DNA from: CBDBCU01 sp965203435
Lineage (GTDB): Bacteria > Chloroflexota > Dehalococcoidia > Lucifugimonadales > UBA3495
Direction of reading: 5' to 3'
DNA length: 64,000 nt
Assembly: GCA_965203435.1 (NCBI GenBank)
Contig: CBDBCU010000001.1
Span: 372,001-436,000, forward strand
Shown here: piece after piece, positions 1 to 7,788 of the stretch
Layout of the letters: each line of letters begins with the position of its first letter
How positions within the stretch are numbered: the first letter of the stretch is position 1
Position numbers and translations under genes: made by a program
The notes under the pieces: generated by a model
The model's database searches: none
The model's input: only the letters and a program-made list of their open reading frames with translations
What the model was told of the DNA's origin: nothing

Positions 1-528
1 CTGGCCGCGCCGGGGCGTGGTCAGGATGATTTCCTGGACTCCGGCCACCCGGGCCGGAATAGCCGTCATCAGCACGGTGGAGGGATAGGCGGCGGTGCCG
101 CCAGGGGCGTACAAGCCAACCCGTTCCAGGGGGCGTACCATTTCCCCCAAGCCCTGGGCTAAGTCCACCCAATGGCGAGGCAAAGTAGCCTGATGAAAGT
201 CGGCAATGCGCCGGGCCGCCTGTTGCAAGGCGGATTCCAGTTCCGGGGATATAGCAGCCCGGGCTTGGGCCAGTTCCGCCGCCGGCACCCGAAACTCGGT
301 TAAATCAGCGCCGTCGAGGAGTTGGGCGTAGCGGCGGAGGGCGGCGTCGCCCTCCCGGCGTACTTCCCGCAGCATCAGGGCTACCGACTGCTCCGGGGTT
401 ACTTCCGGGCCAAAGACCTGCCGCGTCCTTGCCGCTACCGATTCCGGCAGGGAATCCAGATCGAGAGGGTCAAGACGGGTCAGCACGCCCGCGGCGGCGG
501 CCAAGCCCTGTACCAGCTTAAGTTTCAC
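1..528 (-). CDS. hisD: Histidinol dehydrogenase, N-terminal part (cut by window edge)
   Basis: HisD oxidises L-histidinol to L-histidine with two NAD+, the last steps of histidine synthesis in the cytosol. The 176 residues visible here carry the family segment ERVGLYAPGGTAAYPSTVLM followed by TAIPARVAGV, part of the nucleotide-binding region; the catalytic and zinc residues lie beyond position 1. I chose a GTG start at 526-528. It overlaps the stop of the upstream gene by 11 bases, and a GAAAGAG-like ribosome site lies just before it. A TTG one codon earlier is also possible. It is the last visible gene of the minus-strand run that also holds hisG and the hisZ-like gene. Confidence 0.93.
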   Translation of the reverse strand, partial: MKLKLVQGLAAAAGVLTRLDPLDLDSLPESVAARTRQVFGPEVTPEQSVALMLREVRREGDAALRRYAQLLDGADLTEFRVPAAELAQARAAISPELESALQQAARRIADFHQATLPRHWVDLAQGLGEMVRPLERVGLYAPGGTAAYPSTVLMTAIPARVAGVQEIILTTPRRGQ

Positions 529-1276
529 CAAGATACTCTTTCACCTGTAGCAAACTTTGCTGTACCGCCTGCTCCTGGTAGGCGGCCAGCTTTGCCCGGG
601 GGATTTGGGCGTAGATTTCCTCGAGACTAGATGGCATCCCGGCCAGGAAACGATCCACGGTCTGCTGCACTGCGGCATCGTCCCGGTACATCCGGTTCAT
701 AGCGCGTTTCAGCCGTTCCCAGTCAAAATCCCAGCCCATAAAGCGCGTTACCCACTGCCGCCATTCGGCTAAGGCTTCGGCGGCCAGAAAGGGCACGGTT
801 ACATCCTGCTCGGCGGCGGCAAGGCTGCCATCGTTGGCGGCAAACCCGTTGAGTTCCGGGAGGGCCTGCCGATCCAGATCCAGTTGCAAGGCCCGATCCC
901 AGATTTGGGCGGTCACTTCGTTACCGGCCCGGTTGCTTTCCCGGGAGAAATGCGGCCGGTACATTGTAGTAATCCAGACTTCGTCGGCGGTCAAGTGGCT
1001 GATATAGCCCAGGACAAAGGCGCGGGTGGCCGGGGAATTAGCCCGGCGGTCGGCCAGTTCCGGGTGCAATTCGAACATCCGCCGGACGCCGACGCCGACG
1101 GTTTCCAGGCACAGGGGGGCGAAATGGGTATCCTCCCGGCGGCCCTTGGTCATGGCCCGAATATCCGGGGCGGTGGAGCCGAGGAAACAGCTGCCCATAA
1201 AATCGTGGACATAGCCCCAATCCAGTTCGTCGGCTACTTGCCGGGCAATGTAGAGGTGCATCGGCAGGTTAGGCAC
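518..1276 (-). CDS. Zinc-dependent phospholipase C-like protein
   Basis: The 252-residue product starts PNLPMHLYIARQVADEL and carries GSTAPDIRAMTKGRREDTHF. This histidine/aspartate-rich pattern fits the bacterial zinc-dependent phospholipase C fold (PF00882-type), here without an obvious signal peptide. Further His and Asp residues (YISHLTADEVW) could be metal ligands. A GTG start at 1276 is chosen because a strong GGGAGGAG site lies 7 bases upstream; the longer ATG-started frame would run deep into hisG. It overlaps hisG by 8 bases and hisD by 11, so it is translationally coupled inside the histidine gene run. Its role there is unknown; substrate and activity are inference from family resemblance only. 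Confidence 0.7.
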   Translation of the reverse strand: MPNLPMHLYIARQVADELDWGYVHDFMGSCFLGSTAPDIRAMTKGRREDTHFAPLCLETVGVGVRRMFELHPELADRRANSPATRAFVLGYISHLTADEVWITTMYRPHFSRESNRAGNEVTAQIWDRALQLDLDRQALPELNGFAANDGSLAAAEQDVTVPFLAAEALAEWRQWVTRFMGWDFDWERLKRAMNRMYRDDAAVQQTVDRFLAGMPSSLEEIYAQIPRAKLAAYQEQAVQQSLLQVKEYLGET

Positions 1277-2363
1277 GGTTCGGCTCCTCCCTTTCCGCAG
1301 GATGGCCGGCGGCGGCAAAAAGGCGGTTCAGGGCCGCCGACTGTCCCTTGAACAGGTAACTGACCTGGGCGGCGGACAAGTCCACCCCGCCGCAGTCCCG
1401 CAGGTGATCCACGGCTTCCATCAACCGCTCTTTAGGCACGACCAGGCTGACATTGTACCAGTCCTGTTCCTCCGGGGCATAGACCGGGGCGATCGTGGGG
1501 CCGCGCAGGCCGGCCACTTCGGGGCGGGCCAGCACGGTGGCGCTGACTTCCTCCGGGGAACGGCCGCGCACATTGACGGTCAGGCGGTAGTAAGGCTCGG
1601 CCCGCATCGCGGCTTCCAAGAGATCGACCAGTTCCCGGGCCTGCTGCAAAGCGCGGCGGGATTGCAGCAGGGTAGTAGTGTTGCCGATAAGACAGGATTG
1701 GGAACTGAGGATAGTGCCGCCCTCCAGGGTTTTAAGGCGGTTTTCGCGCAAAGTGGCGCCGGTGGCGGTCAAGTCGGCAATCAAATCGGCGTAACCGGCG
1801 ACCGGGGCCGCTTCCAAAGCGCCGCTGACCGCCACCAGGGAAAAGTAGTTGATGCCGCGGCGGAACAGATATTCCCGCAGCAATCGGGGATACTTGGTGG
1901 CAATCCGCAACGGCCGGCCCTCTTGCCGAAACTCCAGGGCCAAGTCGGCCAAGTCGTCGCAGGAGGAAACATCCAGCCAGGAATCGGGAACGGCCAGGAC
2001 AAAATCGCAGTTGCCGTAGCCCAAGTCGTCCATCAGGCTGACCACTTTGGCAGGGTCATTGCGGTATTCCAGATAACGATCCAAGCCGGTAATGCCCAGT
2101 TCGGCGCTGCCCTCTTCGACCTTGCCGGTTACATCGGCGCTGCGCTGAAACAAGACTTCGGCTCCGGGCAGGGCGGGCAAGGCGGCGGTGTAGCGGCGGG
2201 CGCTGGGCCGGCTGACCGGCAAACCGCAGGAGCGCAGGTAATTCAGCGTCGGTTCGTAAAGTTCCCCATCGCTGGGCAAAACCAGGCGCAAAGGGGCGTC
2301 TCCGGGAATATCCTTTCCCGGTTCCAACAGCCGGCCATTTTGCAGCCCGGAATTAGGCAACAT
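1269..2363 (-). CDS. hisG: ATP phosphoribosyltransferase, long form
   Basis: HisG joins ATP and PRPP, the first committed step of histidine synthesis. The 364-residue chain has the substrate-binding lobes (LRLVLPSDGELYEPTLNYL, GITGLDRYLE), the PRPP-loop region DLIADLTATGATLREN, and a C-terminal segment YYRLTVNVRGRSPEEV resembling the regulatory HisG_C domain of long-form enzymes. Short forms are about 210-240 residues and depend on HisZ; this one is long yet sits directly after a HisZ/HisRS-like gene, overlapping it by 11 bases. The downstream gene begins inside its last codons. Feedback inhibition by histidine is expected from the C-terminal domain. Confidence 0.93.
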   Translation of the reverse strand: MLPNSGLQNGRLLEPGKDIPGDAPLRLVLPSDGELYEPTLNYLRSCGLPVSRPSARRYTAALPALPGAEVLFQRSADVTGKVEEGSAELGITGLDRYLEYRNDPAKVVSLMDDLGYGNCDFVLAVPDSWLDVSSCDDLADLALEFRQEGRPLRIATKYPRLLREYLFRRGINYFSLVAVSGALEAAPVAGYADLIADLTATGATLRENRLKTLEGGTILSSQSCLIGNTTTLLQSRRALQQARELVDLLEAAMRAEPYYRLTVNVRGRSPEEVSATVLARPEVAGLRGPTIAPVYAPEEQDWYNVSLVVPKERLMEAVDHLRDCGGVDLSAAQVSYLFKGQSAALNRLFAAAGHPAEREEPNRA

Positions 2364-3789
2364 CGTAAGGGGTCTGCGCTCCGTCAGAGTGGATTAACAA
2401 TACCGATTTGAGGCCGCGGCCGGCGGCGTAGGATAAGCTAGCGGCCAAATCCCGGCCGCAAACTTCCAGTTCTACCGGGACGCCGGCCTGCCGCAATTCC
2501 CGGGCGGCTTGAAAGGCCGGGAGCCGGCTCTCTGAGTCCGCCGCTACCACTAGGGTGGGATCCGGGCTTTCCCGGCGGCCGGCCGTAGCGGGCTGGGTTA
2601 ATGCTAACAGATTTTCCAGGGTATAGGCAAAGCCCAGGGCCGGAACTTCCTGGGGGCTGCCCAAGGCCCGGGCCAAGCCATCATAGCGGCCACCACCACC
2701 CAGGGGTTCAGTCCCCTCGGGATGATTGACTTCAAAGACGATGCCGTTGTAATAAGCCAAGCCCCGGGCCAAGCTGAAGTCCAGGGTCAGCGTATCCGCC
2801 ACCTCCGGGGCGGCGGCCAGGATTGCCAGCAATTCGGCTAACCGGTTCAGGGCGGAGGGGTCGGCGCCGGCTTTTTCCCCTACCTGCCGGGCCGCCGGCA
2901 AGACCTGGGCCGGCGGGCCGCGCAAGGCGGCTAAATCGGCGGCCAAAGCCAAGCCCCGCTCCAATCGGGCCGGTTCATCGCTGCCGCGCAGCTTGCGGAG
3001 AAACCGGTCGACAATCTGCTCCGGATCGCGCTGTCCGAAACGGCGGCGGTCGGCCCCGTTCCATTGCAGGAAACCCTGAATTACCTGCCGGGCCTGGTCA
3101 TCGGCTAGGCCGACCAGGGCGGCGCTGAGTTCCCGATTTTCCGGGCTGCGGTCGCCCAGGTTCAGTTGGGCGGCCCGGGCCGCAATTTCCGGCAGGGCGG
3201 CTCGGCCCCGGCGCAGCTGCGGCACATTGCCGATAATAAAGGTGCGGGCCCGGTCGGAAACCCCGGTAGTGTCCAGGACGCTTTGCAGCACATCCAGGTC
3301 GGCCAGGGCGATACGGCAGCCGCTGATACCGATATGCTGGGGGACTTGGGCGGCCAAGGTCAGCAGTTCGGCATCGGCCATTACACTGCCGGAGCCCAAT
3401 AGTTCCGCGCCCACTTGGGTGAACTGGCCGCTGCTTTCCGGGCGGTGGGCTTCGCAGCGGAAAACCGGGCCGGCATACTGCCAACGGACGGGCCAGGCCA
3501 AGGCTCCGGCCTGCTCCAGATAGCAGCGCATCAGGGGCGAGGTGAACTCGGGGCGCAGGCTGACCGCGTTGCCGCCGCCATCCACAAAACTATACATCCG
3601 GGAAGCCAAATCGCCGCCGGATTTGCGGAGAAAAAGTTCGGTGGCTTCCAGGATGGGCGTTTCCCGCCGTTGGTAGCCGTAACGACTGATTAACCCCGTC
3701 AGGGCATCCTGCAATTCCCGCTGCCGGAGCCAGGATTCCCGGGAGAGGTCGTACATTCCCCTAAGCCGCGTAACCGGTTGCATTGCCAT
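2353..3789 (-). CDS. hisZ: HisZ-type regulatory subunit or histidyl-tRNA synthetase homologue
   Basis: Class II aminoacyl-tRNA-synthetase fold of the HisRS/HisZ family, 478 residues from the ATG at 3787-3789. Visible are the N-terminal LRGMYDLSRES region, motif-2-like SLRPEFTSPLMRCYLEQ, ARGLAYYNGIVFE and GGGRYDGLARALG. A C-terminal anticodon-binding-like domain follows (PTLVVAADSESRL onward). The usual HisRS RGLDYY aspartate is alanine here, which favours a non-synthetase role such as the HisZ partner of HisG. The retained C-terminal domain and long length leave true HisRS possible. A TTG at 3825 in the same frame would add 12 residues; the AGGAGT site lies 13 bases before the ATG, a rather long spacing. 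Confidence 0.75.
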   Translation of the reverse strand: MAMQPVTRLRGMYDLSRESWLRQRELQDALTGLISRYGYQRRETPILEATELFLRKSGGDLASRMYSFVDGGGNAVSLRPEFTSPLMRCYLEQAGALAWPVRWQYAGPVFRCEAHRPESSGQFTQVGAELLGSGSVMADAELLTLAAQVPQHIGISGCRIALADLDVLQSVLDTTGVSDRARTFIIGNVPQLRRGRAALPEIAARAAQLNLGDRSPENRELSAALVGLADDQARQVIQGFLQWNGADRRRFGQRDPEQIVDRFLRKLRGSDEPARLERGLALAADLAALRGPPAQVLPAARQVGEKAGADPSALNRLAELLAILAAAPEVADTLTLDFSLARGLAYYNGIVFEVNHPEGTEPLGGGGRYDGLARALGSPQEVPALGFAYTLENLLALTQPATAGRRESPDPTLVVAADSESRLPAFQAARELRQAGVPVELEVCGRDLAASLSYAAGRGLKSVLLIHSDGAQTPYDVA

Positions 3790-3825
3790 CGGGGATATTT
3801 TACTCCTGCCGGCTTGGGGGGGCAA

Positions 3826-4578
3826 CTAGGGATGGGCGTTCAGGCCGCCATCCACATAGACCGGCTGGCCGGTGGTGTAATCGCAGGCGGCGGAGCAGAG
3901 GTACACCAGCAATGGGCCAAGTTCGGCGGGGTGTCCCTGGCGGCGCAGGGGAATGTAGCGTACTAACCGTTCCTGCCGTTGCACTGCCAAAGGGATGTCC
4001 TCGGCGGTAGTCCAGCCCGTGCCAATAGCGTTGACCCGGATGTTATGCGGCCCCCACTCGACCGCCAGGGAACGGGTCAGGGCCAGCAGACCGGCCTGGC
4101 TGACGGCATAGGCGGAACCGTTGACCAATCCCCGCTCGGCCAAGCCGGAAATCATGTTGACCACCCGCCCATACTGCTGGGCCAGCATCCGCCGGCCCAC
4201 TTCCTGGCTGAGCAGAAAGGCGGCGCGCAGGTTGCGGGATTGCACCGCATCCCATTCCTCCGGGCTGATTGCCAGCAGGGGTTGATAAAACTCGGCGCGG
4301 CCGGCATTGACCAGGATGTCCACCCGGCTATGCCGCCGGTCGAAAGCGGCCATAGCCGCCGCCACCGCCGCCGGGGTATCCAGTTCCGACACGGCGCCGC
4401 TAGGGTCGTTGTCCAAGGCGGTCAGCACGGCGGTTAGCCGGTCTTGGCGGCGGGCCAGGACAAAAACTTCGGCCCCGGCTTGGGCCAGGGCCTGGGCCAG
4501 AAAGGGGGCGTCCGGGCCGCCGGCCGTCCACAGGATGGCCGTTTTTCCGGCCAGGCTGTATTGTTCCAGAATAGGCAT
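3826..4578 (-). CDS. Degenerate short-chain dehydrogenase/reductase family protein
   Basis: 250 residues with an SDR fold: NILVNAGR-type segment (DILVNAGRAEFYQP), RVVNMISG before the active site and a C-terminal DYTTGQPVYVDGGLN. The key motifs are damaged. The glycine-rich NAD(P)-binding TGxxxGIG is replaced by TAGGPDAP, and the catalytic YxxxK is YAVSQ, with glutamine instead of lysine. An intact SDR lies 8 bases upstream. This copy may therefore be catalytically dead, have a changed reaction, or act as a partner of its neighbour. It is in the same tight run as the histidine genes. Confidence 0.85.
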   Translation of the reverse strand: MPILEQYSLAGKTAILWTAGGPDAPFLAQALAQAGAEVFVLARRQDRLTAVLTALDNDPSGAVSELDTPAAVAAAMAAFDRRHSRVDILVNAGRAEFYQPLLAISPEEWDAVQSRNLRAAFLLSQEVGRRMLAQQYGRVVNMISGLAERGLVNGSAYAVSQAGLLALTRSLAVEWGPHNIRVNAIGTGWTTAEDIPLAVQRQERLVRYIPLRRQGHPAELGPLLVYLCSAACDYTTGQPVYVDGGLNAHP

Positions 4579-4586
4579 AGCGGCAG

Positions 4587-5399
4587 TTACGGCTCCAGCG
4601 GCATCAGCGGCCCATAGCCGGCCGGAGCCAAGCCGGCCGCCAAACCGCCGCCGTCCAGGGTAAAGGTTTCGCCGGTCATATAGTCGGAGGCCGGCGCGGC
4701 CAGAAAGACCGCCACCGGGCCAATGTCCTCCGGGCGGCCCAGCTGACCGGTAGGCAGAAAAGCCCCGGAGGGCGGCAAAGCGTCCCGGAGGTCCGAATCG
4801 GTGCCGGCGGTGGGAATGAAACCGGGGACGATGCTATTGGCGGTTACGCCGTAGCGGGCCAGGCTGAAAGACAAGGCCCGGGTCAACTGAAGGATGCCGC
4901 CTTTGGTGCAGCAGTAGGTATAAATATCCCGCCCGCCGCGCAAGCCAAAGCCGGAGGATACATTGATGATTTTGCCGCTGCCGCGGTCGACCATCGGCTT
5001 GGCCGCGGCCCGGGCGCAGTAGAAAGCGCCGCTGAGGTTGACATTCAGGGCGGCCTGCCATTCCCCATCGCTGACCTCCCACAGCGGCGTGGGCGTGGTG
5101 TCGGCAACCAGGGCGGCGTTGTTAATCAGCGCATCAACCTGGCCGAAGTGGTCGAGGGCGGCGGCGATCAGACGGTCGGCTTGGGCCGAGTCGCTGACAT
5201 CGGTAGGGACGGCCAGGGCGCGGCGGCCCAAGGCGATAACTTCGGCGGCAGCGGCTTCGATGGGGCCGGGACGGCGGCCGGCGATGACCAGATCCGCGCC
5301 GGCCCGGGCCAGATGCCGGGTCATTTCCAAGCCTAAGCCGGTGCCGCCGCCGGTGATGACGACGACCCGCCCCTCCAGATTGAGCTTTTCCAGCATCAT
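4587..5399 (-). CDS. SDR family oxidoreductase
   Basis: Classical SDR of 270 residues: TGGGTGLG cofactor loop near residue 17, NNAA, serine in INVSSGF, YCCTK catalytic tetrad segment, and VPGFIPT followed by MTGETFTLDGGG near the C-terminus. It should reduce or oxidise a small carbonyl/alcohol substrate with NAD(P); the substrate cannot be told. Two adjacent ATG codons (5399, 5396) are possible starts; the gene follows birA by 5 bases and precedes the degenerate SDR by 8. Confidence 0.9.
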   Translation of the reverse strand: MMLEKLNLEGRVVVITGGGTGLGLEMTRHLARAGADLVIAGRRPGPIEAAAAEVIALGRRALAVPTDVSDSAQADRLIAAALDHFGQVDALINNAALVADTTPTPLWEVSDGEWQAALNVNLSGAFYCARAAAKPMVDRGSGKIINVSSGFGLRGGRDIYTYCCTKGGILQLTRALSFSLARYGVTANSIVPGFIPTAGTDSDLRDALPPSGAFLPTGQLGRPEDIGPVAVFLAAPASDYMTGETFTLDGGGLAAGLAPAGYGPLMPLEP

Positions 5400-5404
5400 T
5401 GCGG

Positions 5405-6193
5405 CTACCGGCCGGTGGCCCGCAGGGAAGTTACATCCCCGGCGGCAAAGGTTGCCAGTTGGCCGTCATCCTGGCGCAGCAGCAGGCTGCCCAATTCGTC
5501 AATGCCCTCGGCGTGGCCCAGGTATTTCTCTCCGTTCCAGGATACTTTGACCCGCTGCCCCAGGGTATCCAGCAATTCCTCCCATTCCTCGACCGGCGTT
5601 TCGCCCCGGTTCAACCGGCTGTAAAGGCTGTCCAGCTGTTGCAGGATTTCCCGCAGCAGTTCATCCCGGGGGATGTCGCCGGCGGATACTTGATTCAAGC
5701 CGACGGCAGAGCCGGTCAATTCGGTAATTTCCTCCGGATCCAGGGCTATGTTGACGCCGATGCCGACGATGGCATAGCGCACGGCATTGCCGGCAATGGC
5801 GCTTTCCACCAGGATGCCGGCCACTTTTTTGCCATCCAGCAGGATGTCGTTGGGCCACTTGATGCGGGGTTTGAGGCCGCTGCTGTGGGCAATGGCCCGG
5901 GCTACGGCTACGCCGCAAAGGCTGTTCAGGTGCGGCAGGGTTTCCAGGGTCGGATACAGGATCAGGGACAGGTAGAGGTTGCCGGAGCGGGATACCCAAG
6001 CGCGGCCGTGGCGGCCGCGGCTGGCGGTCTGGGTCTCCGCCACTATAACGGTGCCTTCCTCAGCGCCGCGCTCGGCACGATGCACCGCTTCATCCATCGT
6101 CGAGGAAACTTCCTGAAAGTAGAGGAGGCGCTTCCCGACCAAGCGGGTGAACAGCCCCCCGCGCAGGGTTTCGGCTACCAGATTTGCGGTCAT
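5405..6193 (-). CDS. birA: Biotin--[acetyl-CoA-carboxylase] ligase, monofunctional
   Basis: Activates biotin with ATP and attaches it to the carrier lysine of biotin-dependent carboxylases. The chain holds the biotinyl-AMP loop GRHGRAWVSRSGNLYLSL, KWPNDILLDGKKVAGILVE and IVGIGVNI, followed by a C-terminal SH3-like domain (RVKVSWNGEKYLGHAEGID). At 262 residues it lacks the N-terminal winged-helix DNA-binding domain of E. coli BirA, so it should be an enzyme only and not the bio operon repressor. It is the first gene of the tight minus-strand run leading to hisD. Confidence 0.95.
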   Translation of the reverse strand: MTANLVAETLRGGLFTRLVGKRLLYFQEVSSTMDEAVHRAERGAEEGTVIVAETQTASRGRHGRAWVSRSGNLYLSLILYPTLETLPHLNSLCGVAVARAIAHSSGLKPRIKWPNDILLDGKKVAGILVESAIAGNAVRYAIVGIGVNIALDPEEITELTGSAVGLNQVSAGDIPRDELLREILQQLDSLYSRLNRGETPVEEWEELLDTLGQRVKVSWNGEKYLGHAEGIDELGSLLLRQDDGQLATFAAGDVTSLRATGR

Positions 6194-6301
6194 AGCCTAG
6201 TCCTCGGGGTTTTCCCGGATAGGATTCCCGGGAAAACCGGATTGACGATTAGCTAAGTTAAGGCCAGCGGCAACGGCCTTGGGTATCCCCCGCCGTGCCG
6301 G

Positions 6302-7621
6302 CTACCAGTTATGTTCCAGTTTATCCTGAAGGACGGCTACCAAATCGGCTACGGGAATCCGTACCTGCTGCATCGTATCCCGGTCGCGGATGGTAACTTG
6401 CTGATCCTCCAGGGTGTCAAAATCCACGGTAACGCACCAGGGGGTGCCGATTTCATCCTGGCGGCGGTAACGGCGGCCAACGCTTTGGGCATCATCGTAC
6501 TGGACGCTGAAATGGCGGCGCAGGCGGTCATAGATGCCGCGGGCGGTGGGGGCCAGCCGCTCATTGCGGCTCAGCGGCAGCACGGCCACGGCGATGGGGG
6601 CCAGTTTAGGATGCAAGTGGGACACCACCCGCACGGCGTCGCCGTCCGGCTCCTCATCATAAGCGTCCAGCCAGAAAGCCAGGGCCGCCCGGTCAACGCC
6701 GCCGGAGGGCTCGATGACATAGGGGAGGAAATGCTCCCGGGTATCCTGGTCAAAGTAGGTCAAATCCTCGCCGCTGGCGGCGGCGTGGCGGCCCAGGTCA
6801 AAATCGGTGCGGGAGGCAATGCCCTCCAGTTCCCCCCAACCCCAGGGAAAGCGATACTCAATGTCATAGGTATCCCGGGCGTAGTGGGCCAATTCGTCCG
6901 GGTCGTGGCGGCGCAGGCGCAGGTTTTCCCGCCGGATGCCATAGCGCAGATACCAGTCAAAGCGGGTATCAACCCATTCCTGGAGCCACTGCTCCTCAGT
7001 GCCGGGCCGGACAAAGAACTCCACTTCCATCTGCTCGAACTCCCGGGTGCGGAAAGTGAAGTTGCCGGGAGTGATTTCATTGCGGAAGGCTTTGCCAATC
7101 TGCCCAATGCCGAAAGGCAGCTTTTTGCGGGTGGAGTTCAGGACATTCTTGAAGTTGACAAAGATGCCCTGGGCCGTTTCCGGGCGGAGAAAAACCTCGT
7201 GGCCGGTATCCTCTACCGGGCCCATAAAGGTGCGGAACATCAGGTTGAAACGGCGGGGTTCGGTAAAATCGCCGCCACACTCCGGGCAGTTTTCCCCCGC
7301 CAACTGGTCGGCCCGAAAGCGCAGGTGGCAACTACGACATTCCACCAGGGGATCGGAAAAGTTTTCCACATGGCCGCTGGCTACCCACACTTGGGGGGCC
7401 ATCAGGATGGCGGCGTCCAGCCCCACCATATCCTCCCGTTCCACGATAACCGACCGCCACCAGGCTTCCTTGACCTGGCGTTTCAGTTCCACGCCCAAGG
7501 GGCCGTAGTCCCAAGTAGAACCCAGGCCGCCGTAGATTTCGCTGCTCTGAAAGACAAAGCCGCGGCGCTTGGACAGGGACATTATTTTGTCCATATCGGC
7601 GTAAGGGAGAACGCGGGCCAT
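6302..7621 (-). CDS. glyS: Glycyl-tRNA synthetase, single-chain alpha2 type
   Basis: Charges tRNA-Gly with glycine. The sequence starts MARVLPYADMDKIMSLSKRR and continues with GFVFQSSEIYGGLGSTWDYGPLG, hallmark of the archaeal/eukaryal-like alpha2 enzyme rather than the split GlyQ/GlyS form. A four-cysteine zinc knuckle (CRSC...CPEC) is near residues 95-120, class II motif 2 is at FRNEITPGNFTFRTREFEQM, and a C-terminal anticodon-binding domain ends in VADLVAVLQDKLEHNW. I start at the ATG at 7621, where family homology begins; seven extra upstream residues are possible. The 167 bases upstream are AT-rich relative to the neighbours, with no clear promoter or T-box. Confidence 0.95.
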   Translation of the reverse strand: MARVLPYADMDKIMSLSKRRGFVFQSSEIYGGLGSTWDYGPLGVELKRQVKEAWWRSVIVEREDMVGLDAAILMAPQVWVASGHVENFSDPLVECRSCHLRFRADQLAGENCPECGGDFTEPRRFNLMFRTFMGPVEDTGHEVFLRPETAQGIFVNFKNVLNSTRKKLPFGIGQIGKAFRNEITPGNFTFRTREFEQMEVEFFVRPGTEEQWLQEWVDTRFDWYLRYGIRRENLRLRRHDPDELAHYARDTYDIEYRFPWGWGELEGIASRTDFDLGRHAAASGEDLTYFDQDTREHFLPYVIEPSGGVDRAALAFWLDAYDEEPDGDAVRVVSHLHPKLAPIAVAVLPLSRNERLAPTARGIYDRLRRHFSVQYDDAQSVGRRYRRQDEIGTPWCVTVDFDTLEDQQVTIRDRDTMQQVRIPVADLVAVLQDKLEHNW

Positions 7622-7788
7622 AGGACAACCCCGCCCCGACAACCGAGATTGCCGGCCGGCGGCCGGCGGATTAGGTCAAGGCAAGGAAAAGGGTAACAAC
7701 AGAAAAGCGGAATTGTAAATAACTTGGGGAAAGGGTTTTGAGGAATTATGTAATGTATCGGAAACCAACTTTCCGCGGCCCGGCCTTG

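Noticed and set aside
7622..7788. Possible T-box leader upstream of the glycyl-tRNA synthetase gene
   Set aside because: No T-box core sequence, specifier loop or terminator could be found in this AT-richer gap.
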